A stretch of DNA of 64,000 nt, taken from the NCBI GenBank assembly GCA_965371805.1, contig CBDUZW010000015.1, positions 26,079-90,078 of the forward strand, read 5' to 3'. Source of the DNA: JAOZTV01 sp965371805 (lineage in GTDB: Bacteria > Acidobacteriota > Aminicenantia > UBA2199). The translations under genes and the position numbers were made by a program. This document shows, piece after piece, positions 27,740 to 37,573 of this stretch (its first letter is position 1; each line of letters starts with the position of its first letter). Under the pieces are notes generated by a model. That model made no database searches. It was not told the DNA's origin and saw nothing but the letters and a program-made list of their open reading frames with translations.

Positions 27740-28369
27740 ATGAGACAATTAAAGAAACAGATTATGAAACTATTACAGAAAAGTAACTCCCCTAGATTAA
27801 GTCAGACTAAACCTCTTTTTATAAACATGAACGACATAGGTCTTGTTGGCTTTAAAAGAAGTTATAAGGCAAAGAGATTGATATTAAAGATTAAAGAAGA
27901 TAGTTCAGTTTTTGTCTCTGTTCCAAGAGGAGTTTCTTTTGAGATAGCTATGAGCTTTGCCATGAGTAAAGCTCAATGGATCAATGACACTATTAAGAAG
28001 ATGTCATTACATAAGCAAAAGAGAGAAAGTTCCAGTATAAAAATCAATCTAATTGACAGAGATCATGCAAAGAGGATCATTAAAAACAGGGTTGAGGATA
28101 TAGCAGAAAAACATGGCTTTTTTTATAATAGGATAGCAATTAAAGATCAAAAGACAATTTGGGGTAGCTGTTCGTCAAAGAATAATCTGAATTTTAATTA
28201 TAAAATAGCAAGCCTGCCGGAACAATTAATGGATTATATTATATTGCACGAACTTGTTCACACAAAAATAAAAAATCATAGTAAACTCTTTTGGAATACC
28301 CTTGATCAGTATGTCCAAAATTCAAAATCTTTAAGAAAAGAGTTAATAAACATTCAATTTTCTGGTTAA
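27740..28369 (+). CDS. YgjP-like zinc metallopeptidase
   Basis: A 209-residue member of the YgjP/DUF45 metallopeptidase group. The zinc-binding motif HELVH occurs in YIILHELVHTKIKNHSKLFW, preceded by the family signature IWGSCSSKNNLNFNYKI. Function is poorly known; some homologues sit beside type I restriction genes, though none is adjacent here. The start is uncertain: there is no clear ribosome site, and a second Met follows eight codons later. Confidence 0.85.
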   Translation: MRQLKKQIMKLLQKSNSPRLSQTKPLFINMNDIGLVGFKRSYKAKRLILKIKEDSSVFVSVPRGVSFEIAMSFAMSKAQWINDTIKKMSLHKQKRESSSIKINLIDRDHAKRIIKNRVEDIAEKHGFFYNRIAIKDQKTIWGSCSSKNNLNFNYKIASLPEQLMDYIILHELVHTKIKNHSKLFWNTLDQYVQNSKSLRKELINIQFSG

Positions 28370-28372
28370 TAC

Positions 28373-29623
28373 TTAATTATCTCTCATACTTCTGCCGGCA
28401 ATATATCCGGTTGAAAATGCTGCCTGAAGGTTAAATCCACCTGTGTCGGCATCTATATCAATTATTTCTCCGGCAAAGTAGAGTCCTTCTACTATTTTTG
28501 ATTCCATTGTTTTTTGGTTAATTTCTTTTGTAATAATTCCACCATTTGTAATTATTGCATTATTATACGATAAAAAACCTTTTACTTTCAGTGTAAACTC
28601 TTTTAATAATAATCGTATTTTTTTTCGTTCATTAGAATTAATTTGATTTAGTTTTTTCTTTTCAGGTATATCTAATTCATTTAGAAAAACCGATATCATT
28701 TTTATTGGCAGAAGTTTTGAGATCAAGTGTTTCAGATCCAAATTAGGATTTTCCTTTATTTCTCTTAAAATTCTATTATCAATTTTTTTATGATCAAGTG
28801 CCGGTTTTAAGTCAATTAAGATCGAAACTTCAAAATTTTCATTTAATAGTTCAACAATATCTTTACTTATTGTCAAAATAACCGGGCCTGTGACTCCATA
28901 TTGCCTGAACTCCATCTCTCCAAATTCTTCTCTAGTTTTTTTTTTTACTCCATTTTTCTCAGACCAGACTGATACTGAAATATTTTTTAATGCAAGGTCA
29001 TTTAAGTTTTTTGGAATATCACCATATATTGTTAATGGGACTAAAGCAGGAAAGACAGGGCTAATTAAATGACCAAATTTCGCAGCAAATCTATATCCGT
29101 CTCCACTTGATCCTGTATTTGGGTAGGATTTTCCACCCGTTGCAATAAGAAGTTTTTTACAGGAAATAGTTTTATTGTCTGCCTGAATATAGAATTTATC
29201 TTCTTTTTTTGAAATATTTGAGACTGAATAATTTGTAATAATTGGTATATTCAAATCCATTAACTTATTTAATAAAGCACGAACAAGTTCTTTAGAATCA
29301 TCACTCTCTAAAAAATACCTGCCTCCCCTTTCAAGTTTAAATTTCACTCCCAAATCCGCAAAATATTTTAACAACTCTTCATTAAAAAAACTTGAAAACG
29401 AATATCTTAAAAATCTGCCGTTTTTCCCAAAATGTGATAAAAAATCTTTTAATTCCGCACTATTTGTAATATTGCACCTGCCCTTACCAGAAATCTCCAG
29501 TTTTTTTGCAGGCTTTTCCATCTTTTCAAGTATACAAATTTTATTTGAAGGACTATAGGACTCAATCGCCCCAATCAGACCGGCTGCGCCGGCTCCAATA
29601 ATTATAATATCATATTCTTTCAT
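28373..29623 (-). CDS. YhiN/HI0933-type flavoprotein (NAD(P)/FAD-dependent oxidoreductase)
   Basis: A 416-residue FAD protein. The dinucleotide-binding motif is DIIIIGAGAAGLIGAI at the N-terminus; LEKMEKPAKKLEISGKGRCN, ATGGKSYPNTGSSGDGY and the C-terminal GLYFAGEIIDIDADTGGFN are the HI0933 family signatures. The physiological reaction is unknown. The start ATG at 29623 overlaps the glgP stop as ATGA; the longer in-frame start is rejected because it places ten residues before the Rossmann strand. Confidence 0.9.
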   Translation of the reverse strand: MKEYDIIIIGAGAAGLIGAIESYSPSNKICILEKMEKPAKKLEISGKGRCNITNSAELKDFLSHFGKNGRFLRYSFSSFFNEELLKYFADLGVKFKLERGGRYFLESDDSKELVRALLNKLMDLNIPIITNYSVSNISKKEDKFYIQADNKTISCKKLLIATGGKSYPNTGSSGDGYRFAAKFGHLISPVFPALVPLTIYGDIPKNLNDLALKNISVSVWSEKNGVKKKTREEFGEMEFRQYGVTGPVILTISKDIVELLNENFEVSILIDLKPALDHKKIDNRILREIKENPNLDLKHLISKLLPIKMISVFLNELDIPEKKKLNQINSNERKKIRLLLKEFTLKVKGFLSYNNAIITNGGIITKEINQKTMESKIVEGLYFAGEIIDIDADTGGFNLQAAFSTGYIAGRSMRDN

Positions 29624-32109
29624 TTTATATGAACAGGTTTTACCTTCCATATTTCTTTTGCATACTCAGCAATTGTTCTATCTGTTGAAAATTTCCCCAT
29701 ATTTGCAACATTAAGAATTGACATTTTTATCCATTTTTCCTGATCTCTATAGGTTTCATCAACAATATCCTGACTCTTAATATATGAACCATAGTCGGCA
29801 AGAAGCATATAATTATCACCATGATTTAAGAGAGAGTCGATTATTGGATGAAACAGATCCAGTTCATTTTTTGAGAAATAACCGTTCTTGATCATATCTA
29901 ATGCCTGCCTGAGCTCTCTGTTTGTATTATAAAAATCCCAGGGATTGTAATTTTCTCCTTTGAGTTTTTCAACACCCTCCTCATCAAGTCCAAAAATAAA
30001 GATGTTTTCTTCTCCTACCTCTTCCTTTATTTCTATATTTGCTCCATCAAGTGTTCCAATAGTTAATGCGCCATTTAATGCAAACTTCATATTTCCTGTT
30101 CCTGAGGCTTCAGTTCCTGCTGTTGATACCTGTTGTGAAAGATCTGCTGCAGGAATTATTTTTTCAGCATTTGAGACAGCATAATTCCGGAGAAATATTA
30201 CCTTTAGTCTCTCCCCAATATCCGGGTCATTGTTTACAACATCTCCTATACAATTGATCAACTTTATTATAAGTTTTGCCATATGGTATCCGGGAGCTGC
30301 TTTTCCTGCAAAGATTACCGTCCTGGCCTGGAATATTCCGTCAGGATTTGCTTTTATTCTATTAAAACGGGTAATTACAGATAAGGCATTTAGTAATTGT
30401 CTTTTATATTCATGTATTCTTTTTATATGACAGTCAAAAATAGAATCTGTGTTTATCTCTATTCCATTCCTTTTAGAAACATATTTTTGTAATCTTTTCT
30501 TATTTGCTTTTTTTATCTCCGCCCACTTTTCTTTAAACTTTATATCTTCAGAATATGGGATCAACTTCTTTAGTTTGTAAAGATCGACAATCCATTCATC
30601 TCCAATTACTGATGTGATTAGATCCGATAGCCCCGGATTACATAATTCCAGCCATCTTCGCTGGGTAATTCCATTTGTTTTATTATTAAATTTTTCAGGA
30701 AAAAGTTTATAAAAGTCAGAAAAAATATGTTTTTTTATTATTTCTGTATGAAGTGCCGCAACGCCATTCAATGAATGACTCCCAATAATTGCAAGATTTG
30801 CCATTCGAACTTGTTTATGATCACCCTCTTCAATTATAGACAGACTTCTTAACATATTTTCATTCTTTTCTATAATAATTTTTATACTTTCCAGAAACCT
30901 ATGATTTATTTCATAAATTAACTGCATATGTCTTGGGAGCAGGTTCGTCATTAAAGATACTGACCATTTTTCCAGGGCCTCCGGTAATATTGTATGGTTC
31001 GTATATCCAAAAGTTTTTAATGTTACATTCCAGGAATAATCCCACTCTAATCCTTCCAGATCAACAAGTATCCTCATGAGCTCTGGAATGGCTATTGCCG
31101 GGTGTGTGTCATTTAATTGTATGGCTACTTTTTCCGGAAACATATTATAATTTTCATGGTTTAGTTTATATTCTTTTATAATATCCTGCAATGTTGCAGA
31201 TACAAAGAAATATTCCTGTTTTAACCTTAGTTCTTTTCCTTCATCAATATTATCATTGGGGTATAAAACTTTAGATATGTTTTCTGAGGAGGATTTTTCA
31301 GCAACCGCCTTACGATAATTCCCATCATTGAAATATTGCAAATTGAACTCTCTTGAAGATTTTGCAGACCATAATCTCAAATTATTAACAGTTTTACAAT
31401 TATATCCGGGTATCATTGTATCATTTGCCATTGCCATAACTTTGTCAGTATTTACCCATCTCTGCCTTAAATTCCCATTATTATCGCAATAATCTTCTAC
31501 TGAACCATAGAATCTCACCGGGTAAAGACGTTCTGGTCTTTGAAACTCCCAGGGATTCCCATATCGCAGCCAGTTATCAGCCTGTTCAACCTGATATCCA
31601 TTTTTGATATCCTGAAAAAAAATCCCGAATTCATATCTGATTCCATATCCGGTTGCAGGGAGTTCAAGAGTTGCCATAGAATCTAAAAAACAGGCAGCCA
31701 GCCTTCCAAGACCACCATTTCCAAGGCCTGCATCATATTCCATTCCTCTCAATTCCTCCAGATCATACCCAAGATCTATCATTGCTTTATTTGTATTATC
31801 ATAAAGACCAAGGTTAATGAGGCTGTTACCAAGTGTTCTGCCTATTAAAAATTCAAGAGAGAGGTAATATATCTTTTTGGGATCTTTCTCATAATGCACC
31901 TTAAGAGTTTCTGTTCGTTTTTCAATCATCCTATCTCTTATTGAGTGGGCAAGGCTGAAAAATTTGTCCATTTCAGTTGCATTATATGAATTTTTTCCAA
32001 GTGAATATTCTAAATGATTTACAAAAGATTTTTTTAATGACGGGATATCACTTCCTTTAAAATCATTTGTCTCAGGTGTTAAATTTATATTTTTTATTTT
32101 ATCGTTCAT
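29620..32109 (-). CDS. glgP: glycogen/maltodextrin phosphorylase
   Basis: An 829-residue GT35 enzyme that releases glucose-1-phosphate from alpha-1,4-glucan ends. The PLP lysine is near residue 674 in EASGTGNMKFALNG; YYLSLEFLIGRTLGNSLINL and LGNGGLGRLAACFLDS are the N-terminal signatures. The length is normal. The start follows AAGGAGAAAGAG, 10 bp after glgX, so the debranching and phosphorolysis enzymes are cotranscribed. Confidence 0.97.
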   Translation of the reverse strand: MNDKIKNINLTPETNDFKGSDIPSLKKSFVNHLEYSLGKNSYNATEMDKFFSLAHSIRDRMIEKRTETLKVHYEKDPKKIYYLSLEFLIGRTLGNSLINLGLYDNTNKAMIDLGYDLEELRGMEYDAGLGNGGLGRLAACFLDSMATLELPATGYGIRYEFGIFFQDIKNGYQVEQADNWLRYGNPWEFQRPERLYPVRFYGSVEDYCDNNGNLRQRWVNTDKVMAMANDTMIPGYNCKTVNNLRLWSAKSSREFNLQYFNDGNYRKAVAEKSSSENISKVLYPNDNIDEGKELRLKQEYFFVSATLQDIIKEYKLNHENYNMFPEKVAIQLNDTHPAIAIPELMRILVDLEGLEWDYSWNVTLKTFGYTNHTILPEALEKWSVSLMTNLLPRHMQLIYEINHRFLESIKIIIEKNENMLRSLSIIEEGDHKQVRMANLAIIGSHSLNGVAALHTEIIKKHIFSDFYKLFPEKFNNKTNGITQRRWLELCNPGLSDLITSVIGDEWIVDLYKLKKLIPYSEDIKFKEKWAEIKKANKKRLQKYVSKRNGIEINTDSIFDCHIKRIHEYKRQLLNALSVITRFNRIKANPDGIFQARTVIFAGKAAPGYHMAKLIIKLINCIGDVVNNDPDIGERLKVIFLRNYAVSNAEKIIPAADLSQQVSTAGTEASGTGNMKFALNGALTIGTLDGANIEIKEEVGEENIFIFGLDEEGVEKLKGENYNPWDFYNTNRELRQALDMIKNGYFSKNELDLFHPIIDSLLNHGDNYMLLADYGSYIKSQDIVDETYRDQEKWIKMSILNVANMGKFSTDRTIAEYAKEIWKVKPVHIK

Positions 32110-32119
32110 CTCTTTCTCC

Positions 32120-34219
32120 TTAAATGAGCCTTAATACTATCATACTTTTTTCCGCTACCGATATACTCTTCCCATTATGTTCTAATTCTACTCCCATAGG
32201 TGTTATATCAAATGGTGAGTATTTATCAGTATCAACTATTTTTTTCCATCTTTTTTTACCGGGTTTATAAGGAGCAGGGATATTAAAAAGCATATTATTA
32301 TTACTATTAAACATTATATATATTTCCTGAAGATCTTCAGTTCTTAAAAGAACTCCAAAAGCCAGAGTATCTGTCTCCCAGTCCAATTTATTTCCATCAT
32401 CTCCAAACCACATAATTTCTTTTTTCTCTTCGTTATCAGAATAATCCTTTTTATAGAAATCTCTGTTAAAAAAAGCGGATAAAATTTTTCTTATCTCTAT
32501 CATTCCTTTAAAAAAATCAAATATATGTCTGTTTGTCTCAAGCAGATTCCAGTCAAACCATGAAATCTCATTGTCCTGACAATATGCATTATTATTTCCC
32601 TTTTGAGTTCTCAAAAATTCATCTCCACCATTTATCATTGGAGTCCCAAGGGATAAGAAAAGTGTAGCAATAAGATTTTTTGCCTGTTTCTCTCTGAGTT
32701 TGATTATCTTTGTATCTGTGGTTTCACCTTCTATTCCATGGTTAAAACTAAAATTATGATCTTCACCATCTTCATTATCATGATCATTATCATTATTGTG
32801 TTTCTTATTATAACTTGCCCAATCCCACATAGTATACCCATCATGACTGAATATAAAATTGATACCCTGCTGTGGCATTCTTTCATTATTAAAAAGATCT
32901 GAACTACCGGTAATCCTTGTTGCAAAATCCCCAAGTGACCCGGGATCACCTCTCCAGAATTTCCTGACATCATCTCTATACTTCCCATTCCATTCAGCCC
33001 ATCTACCTTTAAAACCACCAACCTGATATCCACCTCCGGCATCCCATGCCTCAGCAATAATTTTAGTATCTCTTAATAAAGGAGATTCCTCAATTCTTTT
33101 CATCAAAGGAGAATATTCCAGAAGCTTTCCCTTCTCATCCCTGTTTAATGCTGAAGCTAGATCGAACCTGAATCCATCAACATGCATTTCCAGAACCCAA
33201 TAGTGAAGACAATCTATAATAAAATCACTTACAACCGGATGATTGCAGTTTAATGTATTTCCACAACCGGTATATTCGAGATAATCTCCATTTTTTGAAT
33301 CAATCATATAATATATGTCATTATCAATTCCTTTGAAGCTAAGGGTTTTATCAAGTTGCCCTCCTTCAACTGTATGGTTGAAAACAATATCAAGAATGAT
33401 TTCAATACCGGCCTTATGCAGTTCCTTTACCATTTGTTTAAACTCTATAACCTGCTCACCGGAATCATTTTTCACAGAATATCTACCATTAGGAGCAAAA
33501 AAGCCCAGGGTATTATATCCCCAATAATTATTTAATACCTCATCTGAATTTTGATTTTTACGATTATCTCTAAATATACTAAATTCATTAACAGGCAAAA
33601 GTTCAATCGCTGAAATCCCCAGCTCTTTAAAATATGGTATTTTTTCGACAAGACCACTATATGTTCCCGGATTTTTTACTTTTGACGTATTACCGGCAGT
33701 AAAACCCCTCAAATTTACCTCATAAATAATTGTATCTTGTAAAGATATTCGAAGCTGCCTGTCTCCTTCCCAATTGAAATCATCTAAGCATACAATCCCC
33801 TTTGCCATTTTTGCCGGGTTATTAAAAAATTTTTGAGAGTCACTATTCTTCTCATCTGGAAATGAATCTATTCTGCCTGTAAAAGCTTTTGCATAGGGAT
33901 CAAGAAGAAGTGCATCCTTATTAAAGATTTTTCCGGATTCCGGATCTAATGGACCATCCATTTTCCAAAGATAGTACCAGCCAGCAGAGAGACCTTCAAT
34001 AAAAGCATACCAGTGATCACCTATTCTGTTCGTCTCCTTTGTCAATTCAAAAATATAGTCTGGTTCTTCTCCATCTTTTATTTTAAATAATAATAACCAT
34101 GCACGCGTTGCATTGCGGCTGAATATTGAAAACAAGACTCCTCTCTCTTTGACAGTTGCTCCAGATTTTATACTACTAATATCAGTATTTATATTTATTC
34201 TAATTTCCCTTTCCATCAT
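32120..34219 (-). CDS. glgX: glycogen debranching enzyme (isoamylase type)
   Basis: A 699-residue GH13 enzyme hydrolysing alpha-1,6 branches of phosphorylase-trimmed glycogen. It has an N-terminal CBM48-like domain, then IIYEVNLRGFT, LDIVFNHTVEGG, VDGFRFDLAS with the nucleophile Asp (about 353), IAEAWDAGG with the acid/base Glu, and FIFSHDGYTMWDW. It starts 1 bp after the upstream histidine kinase gene ends and precedes glgP by 10 bp. Confidence 0.95.
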   Translation of the reverse strand: MMEREIRININTDISSIKSGATVKERGVLFSIFSRNATRAWLLLFKIKDGEEPDYIFELTKETNRIGDHWYAFIEGLSAGWYYLWKMDGPLDPESGKIFNKDALLLDPYAKAFTGRIDSFPDEKNSDSQKFFNNPAKMAKGIVCLDDFNWEGDRQLRISLQDTIIYEVNLRGFTAGNTSKVKNPGTYSGLVEKIPYFKELGISAIELLPVNEFSIFRDNRKNQNSDEVLNNYWGYNTLGFFAPNGRYSVKNDSGEQVIEFKQMVKELHKAGIEIILDIVFNHTVEGGQLDKTLSFKGIDNDIYYMIDSKNGDYLEYTGCGNTLNCNHPVVSDFIIDCLHYWVLEMHVDGFRFDLASALNRDEKGKLLEYSPLMKRIEESPLLRDTKIIAEAWDAGGGYQVGGFKGRWAEWNGKYRDDVRKFWRGDPGSLGDFATRITGSSDLFNNERMPQQGINFIFSHDGYTMWDWASYNKKHNNDNDHDNEDGEDHNFSFNHGIEGETTDTKIIKLREKQAKNLIATLFLSLGTPMINGGDEFLRTQKGNNNAYCQDNEISWFDWNLLETNRHIFDFFKGMIEIRKILSAFFNRDFYKKDYSDNEEKKEIMWFGDDGNKLDWETDTLAFGVLLRTEDLQEIYIMFNSNNNMLFNIPAPYKPGKKRWKKIVDTDKYSPFDITPMGVELEHNGKSISVAEKSMIVLRLI

Positions 34220-34220
34220 C

Positions 34221-37121
34221 TTATTGAAAAAGGACAGTTTTTATGCTTTTCGATAGAGTTTCTACACTATACGGTTTTCGGATATATTTTGCAACACCTA
34301 ATTTTATAGCCTCAGTAACTCTTTCTGTTTCGGAAAAACCACTAACAATTATTGCTTTTTGTTTCGGATTTTCAGATAAAATCTTCTTGTATGTATCAAG
34401 TCCATCTATACCCGGGTCCATTATCATATCTAATAATAAAAGATCAACTTTATTCTGTTTTAAATATTCAATTGCCTTTTCACCACTCTCAACAAAAGTT
34501 ACTGAATACCCTATTCTTGTCAATATATCATATGCAAGTTCCCGCTGCTCTAATACATCATCAATAACCAGAATTTTCTCTCCATTCCCAAGAAATTCAT
34601 TAACATTAAATTCACTATTTGCTCTTGTTAATTCTCTGTTTGTAACAGGGAAATAAAGAGTAAAAGTAGTTCCTTTATCTACAATACTGTTTATATCTAT
34701 AAAACCTTTATGATCCTTTATAGTACCCCAGACAACAGCCATTCCAAGACCGGTCCCACTCTTTCCCATCTTCTTTTTTGTATAAAATGGCTCAAATATT
34801 CGTTCAATATCTGTGGGAGAAATTCCTACTCCACAATCTTTAACTTCGAGAACTGAATAATTTCCCTCCTTGATTATTTCATACTTTTTTATATCTTTTT
34901 CAAAATATTTGTTTTTTGTAGAAATTATTATTTCACCACCTTTTTTCATCGATTCAGCTGCATTGGAAATAAGATTCATTAAGCTTTTCATAAGATGAAC
35001 CTTTGAACCGATGATATTGAATAGATTATCTTTTAAATTTTCTCTCACGATAATGTCAGGATGGAAAGATTGGAGCTTTTTAAATTCCAGACTGCTTAAA
35101 TATTCATTTATTAAGCTATTTAAATTAACTACTGTCGTAGTTGAAACGCCTCTTCTAGCAAGAGTAAGGAGGTCCTGAACAATTGCAGCAGCTTTTTTTC
35201 CACTTTCCTTAATGGTTGTTAAGGGTCTTTTCATCGGGCTGTCTTGCGGAATTTTTGTTAATAGTAAATCAGGATAGCTGACAAGTCCGGATAAAATATT
35301 ATTAAGATCATGAGCAACACCACCAGCCAGGGTTCCGAGGGCTTCCATTTTTTTTGACTGCTCAAGTTTTTCTTCAAGCACCTCTTTCTCTTTTTTTGAC
35401 AATTCCTGGTCTGTAACATCTCGAATTATTGACACTAAATACTGATCATTATTTAATTCAATCTGTTCAGAAGAAACCATACAATGTCTTATTTTTTTAT
35501 CTTTTCTTCTAAGTAGAAAATTAAAATCCTTTACAAACCCCTCTTCATCGATTGTGTTAATCATATCTTCCCTCAGAGTAGGGTTTACCCACCAATCAAG
35601 TTCAAGAGCTGATCTTTCAATAGCTTCCTCTTTTAAATACCCCGTTACTGTTTCAAGATTTAAATTCACATTAACAATTTTGCTATCACTTTTTCTACTT
35701 AATACAATCAAATAAGGACTATTTTCAAATACCTTTATGAATTTTTCATTTGATTCAAAGAGGGCTTTTTCTGTATTCTTTCTCAATAAAAGATCTCTCT
35801 CTAAATTGTCAAAGGACTCTTCTGTTTTTAATGCCATTTTATCAAAAGATAAAGAGAGTTCGCCTATCTCATCTTCAGTCCTTATATTCGACCTTGCACC
35901 TAGGTCTCCCTGATGGATTTCCCTTGAAACAGCTGTTATTTTTTTTATCGGACGTATAATAAAATAGAAAATAACCAAAATAATTATTATAAACAAAATA
36001 AATAGAAAGCCCAAACTACTTAGAATAAAGCGCAACCTTAATTCAGGAAATAACTCTAATATTTCATCTTCGGGAATAATAGATGCAATATACCAATTTA
36101 AAACATTGAGTTTTTTTGATAAAAAGATATTCTTTTTTCCACTCTTTTCCAAATAAGAGAGCATCATTGGATTTTTTTCTTCTGAGTTTTTAATAGCTAA
36201 TGCCATTACTTCATATAATTCAGGATTATCTGAAACCGAAATGTATAACTGGGTTCCCATTTCTGCTTTCCTTTTAAAATGTGACAAGTATTTTGGGCTT
36301 AGAATAATGTTTTTTTCTGAATTGAAAATAAAAAAATACCCTGTTTTATAAATCTCTGATTTTAATAATTTCTCATATAATTTATTTAGAATGATATCGT
36401 GACCAACTGTTCCAATTAATTTATTTTCTTTATATAGAGGCGAAATATAGCTTGACATCCATTTTTTTAAGATTGAATCATAGTAAGGACTTATCCATTT
36501 TCCCATGTTTTTTTGACTTATATCATTATTAAACATATCAAAGTTAAAAATGCGACCTGGTTCGATCTCAAATGCCCAGTCTTTTTTGTACACTCTAATC
36601 ATATTTTTTACAGAAATAAAATACATATTATGCACAAAGGTTAGTACTCCTTTTGCATAATCTTTAAATCCCGTTTCAGTCTGGAGTATAATTTTCTTTA
36701 TTTCTTCTGTTACCTGGGTCCTGTTTGAGAGAAACACAGCAGATATATCATCATTTTTAAAGCCCTCAAGGTTGGTTCTGATTGCCCCATTGATTAGACT
36801 ATATCTTTTTGAAAAAGCATTCATTTCCTTTTTACTTATATCGTTTTTTAGCAGTGTTTTGATAAAAAGAACAGACTCTTTTCCAATATTTTCAACATTA
36901 TTGATAAACGCTTCAATATGATTAACCTCATTATTAATTACATGTATCATTGGAGATTTGATGTTTTCAAAAATTTGTTCTTTTACCGTCCGGGTTATAT
37001 AAAGTCCAATGATCATAAAAAATAGAGAAAAAATAATCAGGAAACTAATAGAAAATTTTTTTATTAAACTGAAATTAAATTTATTTTTTTCTTTTGTAGT
37101 AATATTTTCATCATTTTTCAT
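34221..37121 (-). CDS. membrane hybrid sensor histidine kinase (Cache, HAMP, PAS, receiver)
   Basis: A 966-residue kinase: TM1 (about 22-44), a large extracytoplasmic Cache-type domain (about 45-350; TGYFFIFNSEKNIILSP and GHDIILNKLYE are typical), TM2 (about 364-390), HAMP, PAS (about 455-575), HisKA with H604 in GGVAHDLNN, ATPase with GVGISPTDI and GTGLGMAVVWG, and a receiver with D898 in LLLLDMIMDPG. It heads the glgX-glgP-flavoprotein operon, so its signal (probably a small external ligand) may relate to carbon reserves; that link is inference. A TTGAAA-N17-TATAAT promoter precedes it. Confidence 0.94.
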   Translation of the reverse strand: MKNDENITTKEKNKFNFSLIKKFSISFLIIFSLFFMIIGLYITRTVKEQIFENIKSPMIHVINNEVNHIEAFINNVENIGKESVLFIKTLLKNDISKKEMNAFSKRYSLINGAIRTNLEGFKNDDISAVFLSNRTQVTEEIKKIILQTETGFKDYAKGVLTFVHNMYFISVKNMIRVYKKDWAFEIEPGRIFNFDMFNNDISQKNMGKWISPYYDSILKKWMSSYISPLYKENKLIGTVGHDIILNKLYEKLLKSEIYKTGYFFIFNSEKNIILSPKYLSHFKRKAEMGTQLYISVSDNPELYEVMALAIKNSEEKNPMMLSYLEKSGKKNIFLSKKLNVLNWYIASIIPEDEILELFPELRLRFILSSLGFLFILFIIIILVIFYFIIRPIKKITAVSREIHQGDLGARSNIRTEDEIGELSLSFDKMALKTEESFDNLERDLLLRKNTEKALFESNEKFIKVFENSPYLIVLSRKSDSKIVNVNLNLETVTGYLKEEAIERSALELDWWVNPTLREDMINTIDEEGFVKDFNFLLRRKDKKIRHCMVSSEQIELNNDQYLVSIIRDVTDQELSKKEKEVLEEKLEQSKKMEALGTLAGGVAHDLNNILSGLVSYPDLLLTKIPQDSPMKRPLTTIKESGKKAAAIVQDLLTLARRGVSTTTVVNLNSLINEYLSSLEFKKLQSFHPDIIVRENLKDNLFNIIGSKVHLMKSLMNLISNAAESMKKGGEIIISTKNKYFEKDIKKYEIIKEGNYSVLEVKDCGVGISPTDIERIFEPFYTKKKMGKSGTGLGMAVVWGTIKDHKGFIDINSIVDKGTTFTLYFPVTNRELTRANSEFNVNEFLGNGEKILVIDDVLEQRELAYDILTRIGYSVTFVESGEKAIEYLKQNKVDLLLLDMIMDPGIDGLDTYKKILSENPKQKAIIVSGFSETERVTEAIKLGVAKYIRKPYSVETLSKSIKTVLFQ

Positions 37122-37147
37122 ATCATATAATATCCATATAACAAAAC

Positions 37148-37176
37148 ATTATAATAGTAATAAAAAATAATTTCAA
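37148..37176 (-). promoter_or_regulatory. strong sigma70-type promoter of the kinase-glgX-glgP operon
   Basis: On the minus strand: TTGAAA (37176-37171), a 17-bp spacer and a perfect TATAAT (37153-37148). The start site would be near 37141, about 20 nt before the ATG at 37121. Confidence 0.6.
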
Positions 37177-37183
37177 CTAAAAT

Positions 37184-37534
37184 TTACTTATTCGAGATAA
37201 ACTGAATTTCCGATTTTATCAACTGTGTATATGCATCTGATATTTTTAATGCATCTGTTTTTGCCATGTGATTTTCTTTGTCATTTATATACTTTGCAAA
37301 TACATCTTCAAGTTTCAATTTTTTTTCTGTTAGTACTTCTTCAATCTCTGATTCTCTTAGAATAAATGACAACTCTTTTCGGAATGAGTCAAGATCAATA
37401 GTGTTTGAAAAGGTAAGATAAATTGTAAAAAAGGAAACACCGAGTTCCTTATCAACATGAAGTTCTATTGTTATAATGGGGACTTCTATAAATGCAACAA
37501 CCTTCTTTACGACTTTTTCTCTTAATAATTCCAT
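37184..37534 (-). CDS. hypothetical protein
   Basis: A 116-residue acidic, probably cytoplasmic protein with no signal or membrane segment and no cysteines. The first half is predicted beta (VVAFIEVPIITIELHVDKEL, then FFTIYLTFSN), and the second half is helical and charged (ILRESEIEEVLTEKKLKLED...). I do not recognise a family. It follows recG by 39 bp on the same strand and may be cotranscribed with it. Codon use is like its neighbours, so it is probably a real gene. Confidence 0.6.
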   Translation of the reverse strand: MELLREKVVKKVVAFIEVPIITIELHVDKELGVSFFTIYLTFSNTIDLDSFRKELSFILRESEIEEVLTEKKLKLEDVFAKYINDKENHMAKTDALKISDAYTQLIKSEIQFISNK

Positions 37535-37573
37535 ATTATACTAAGGCATTCTATCATAAAAATTTTTATAAAT

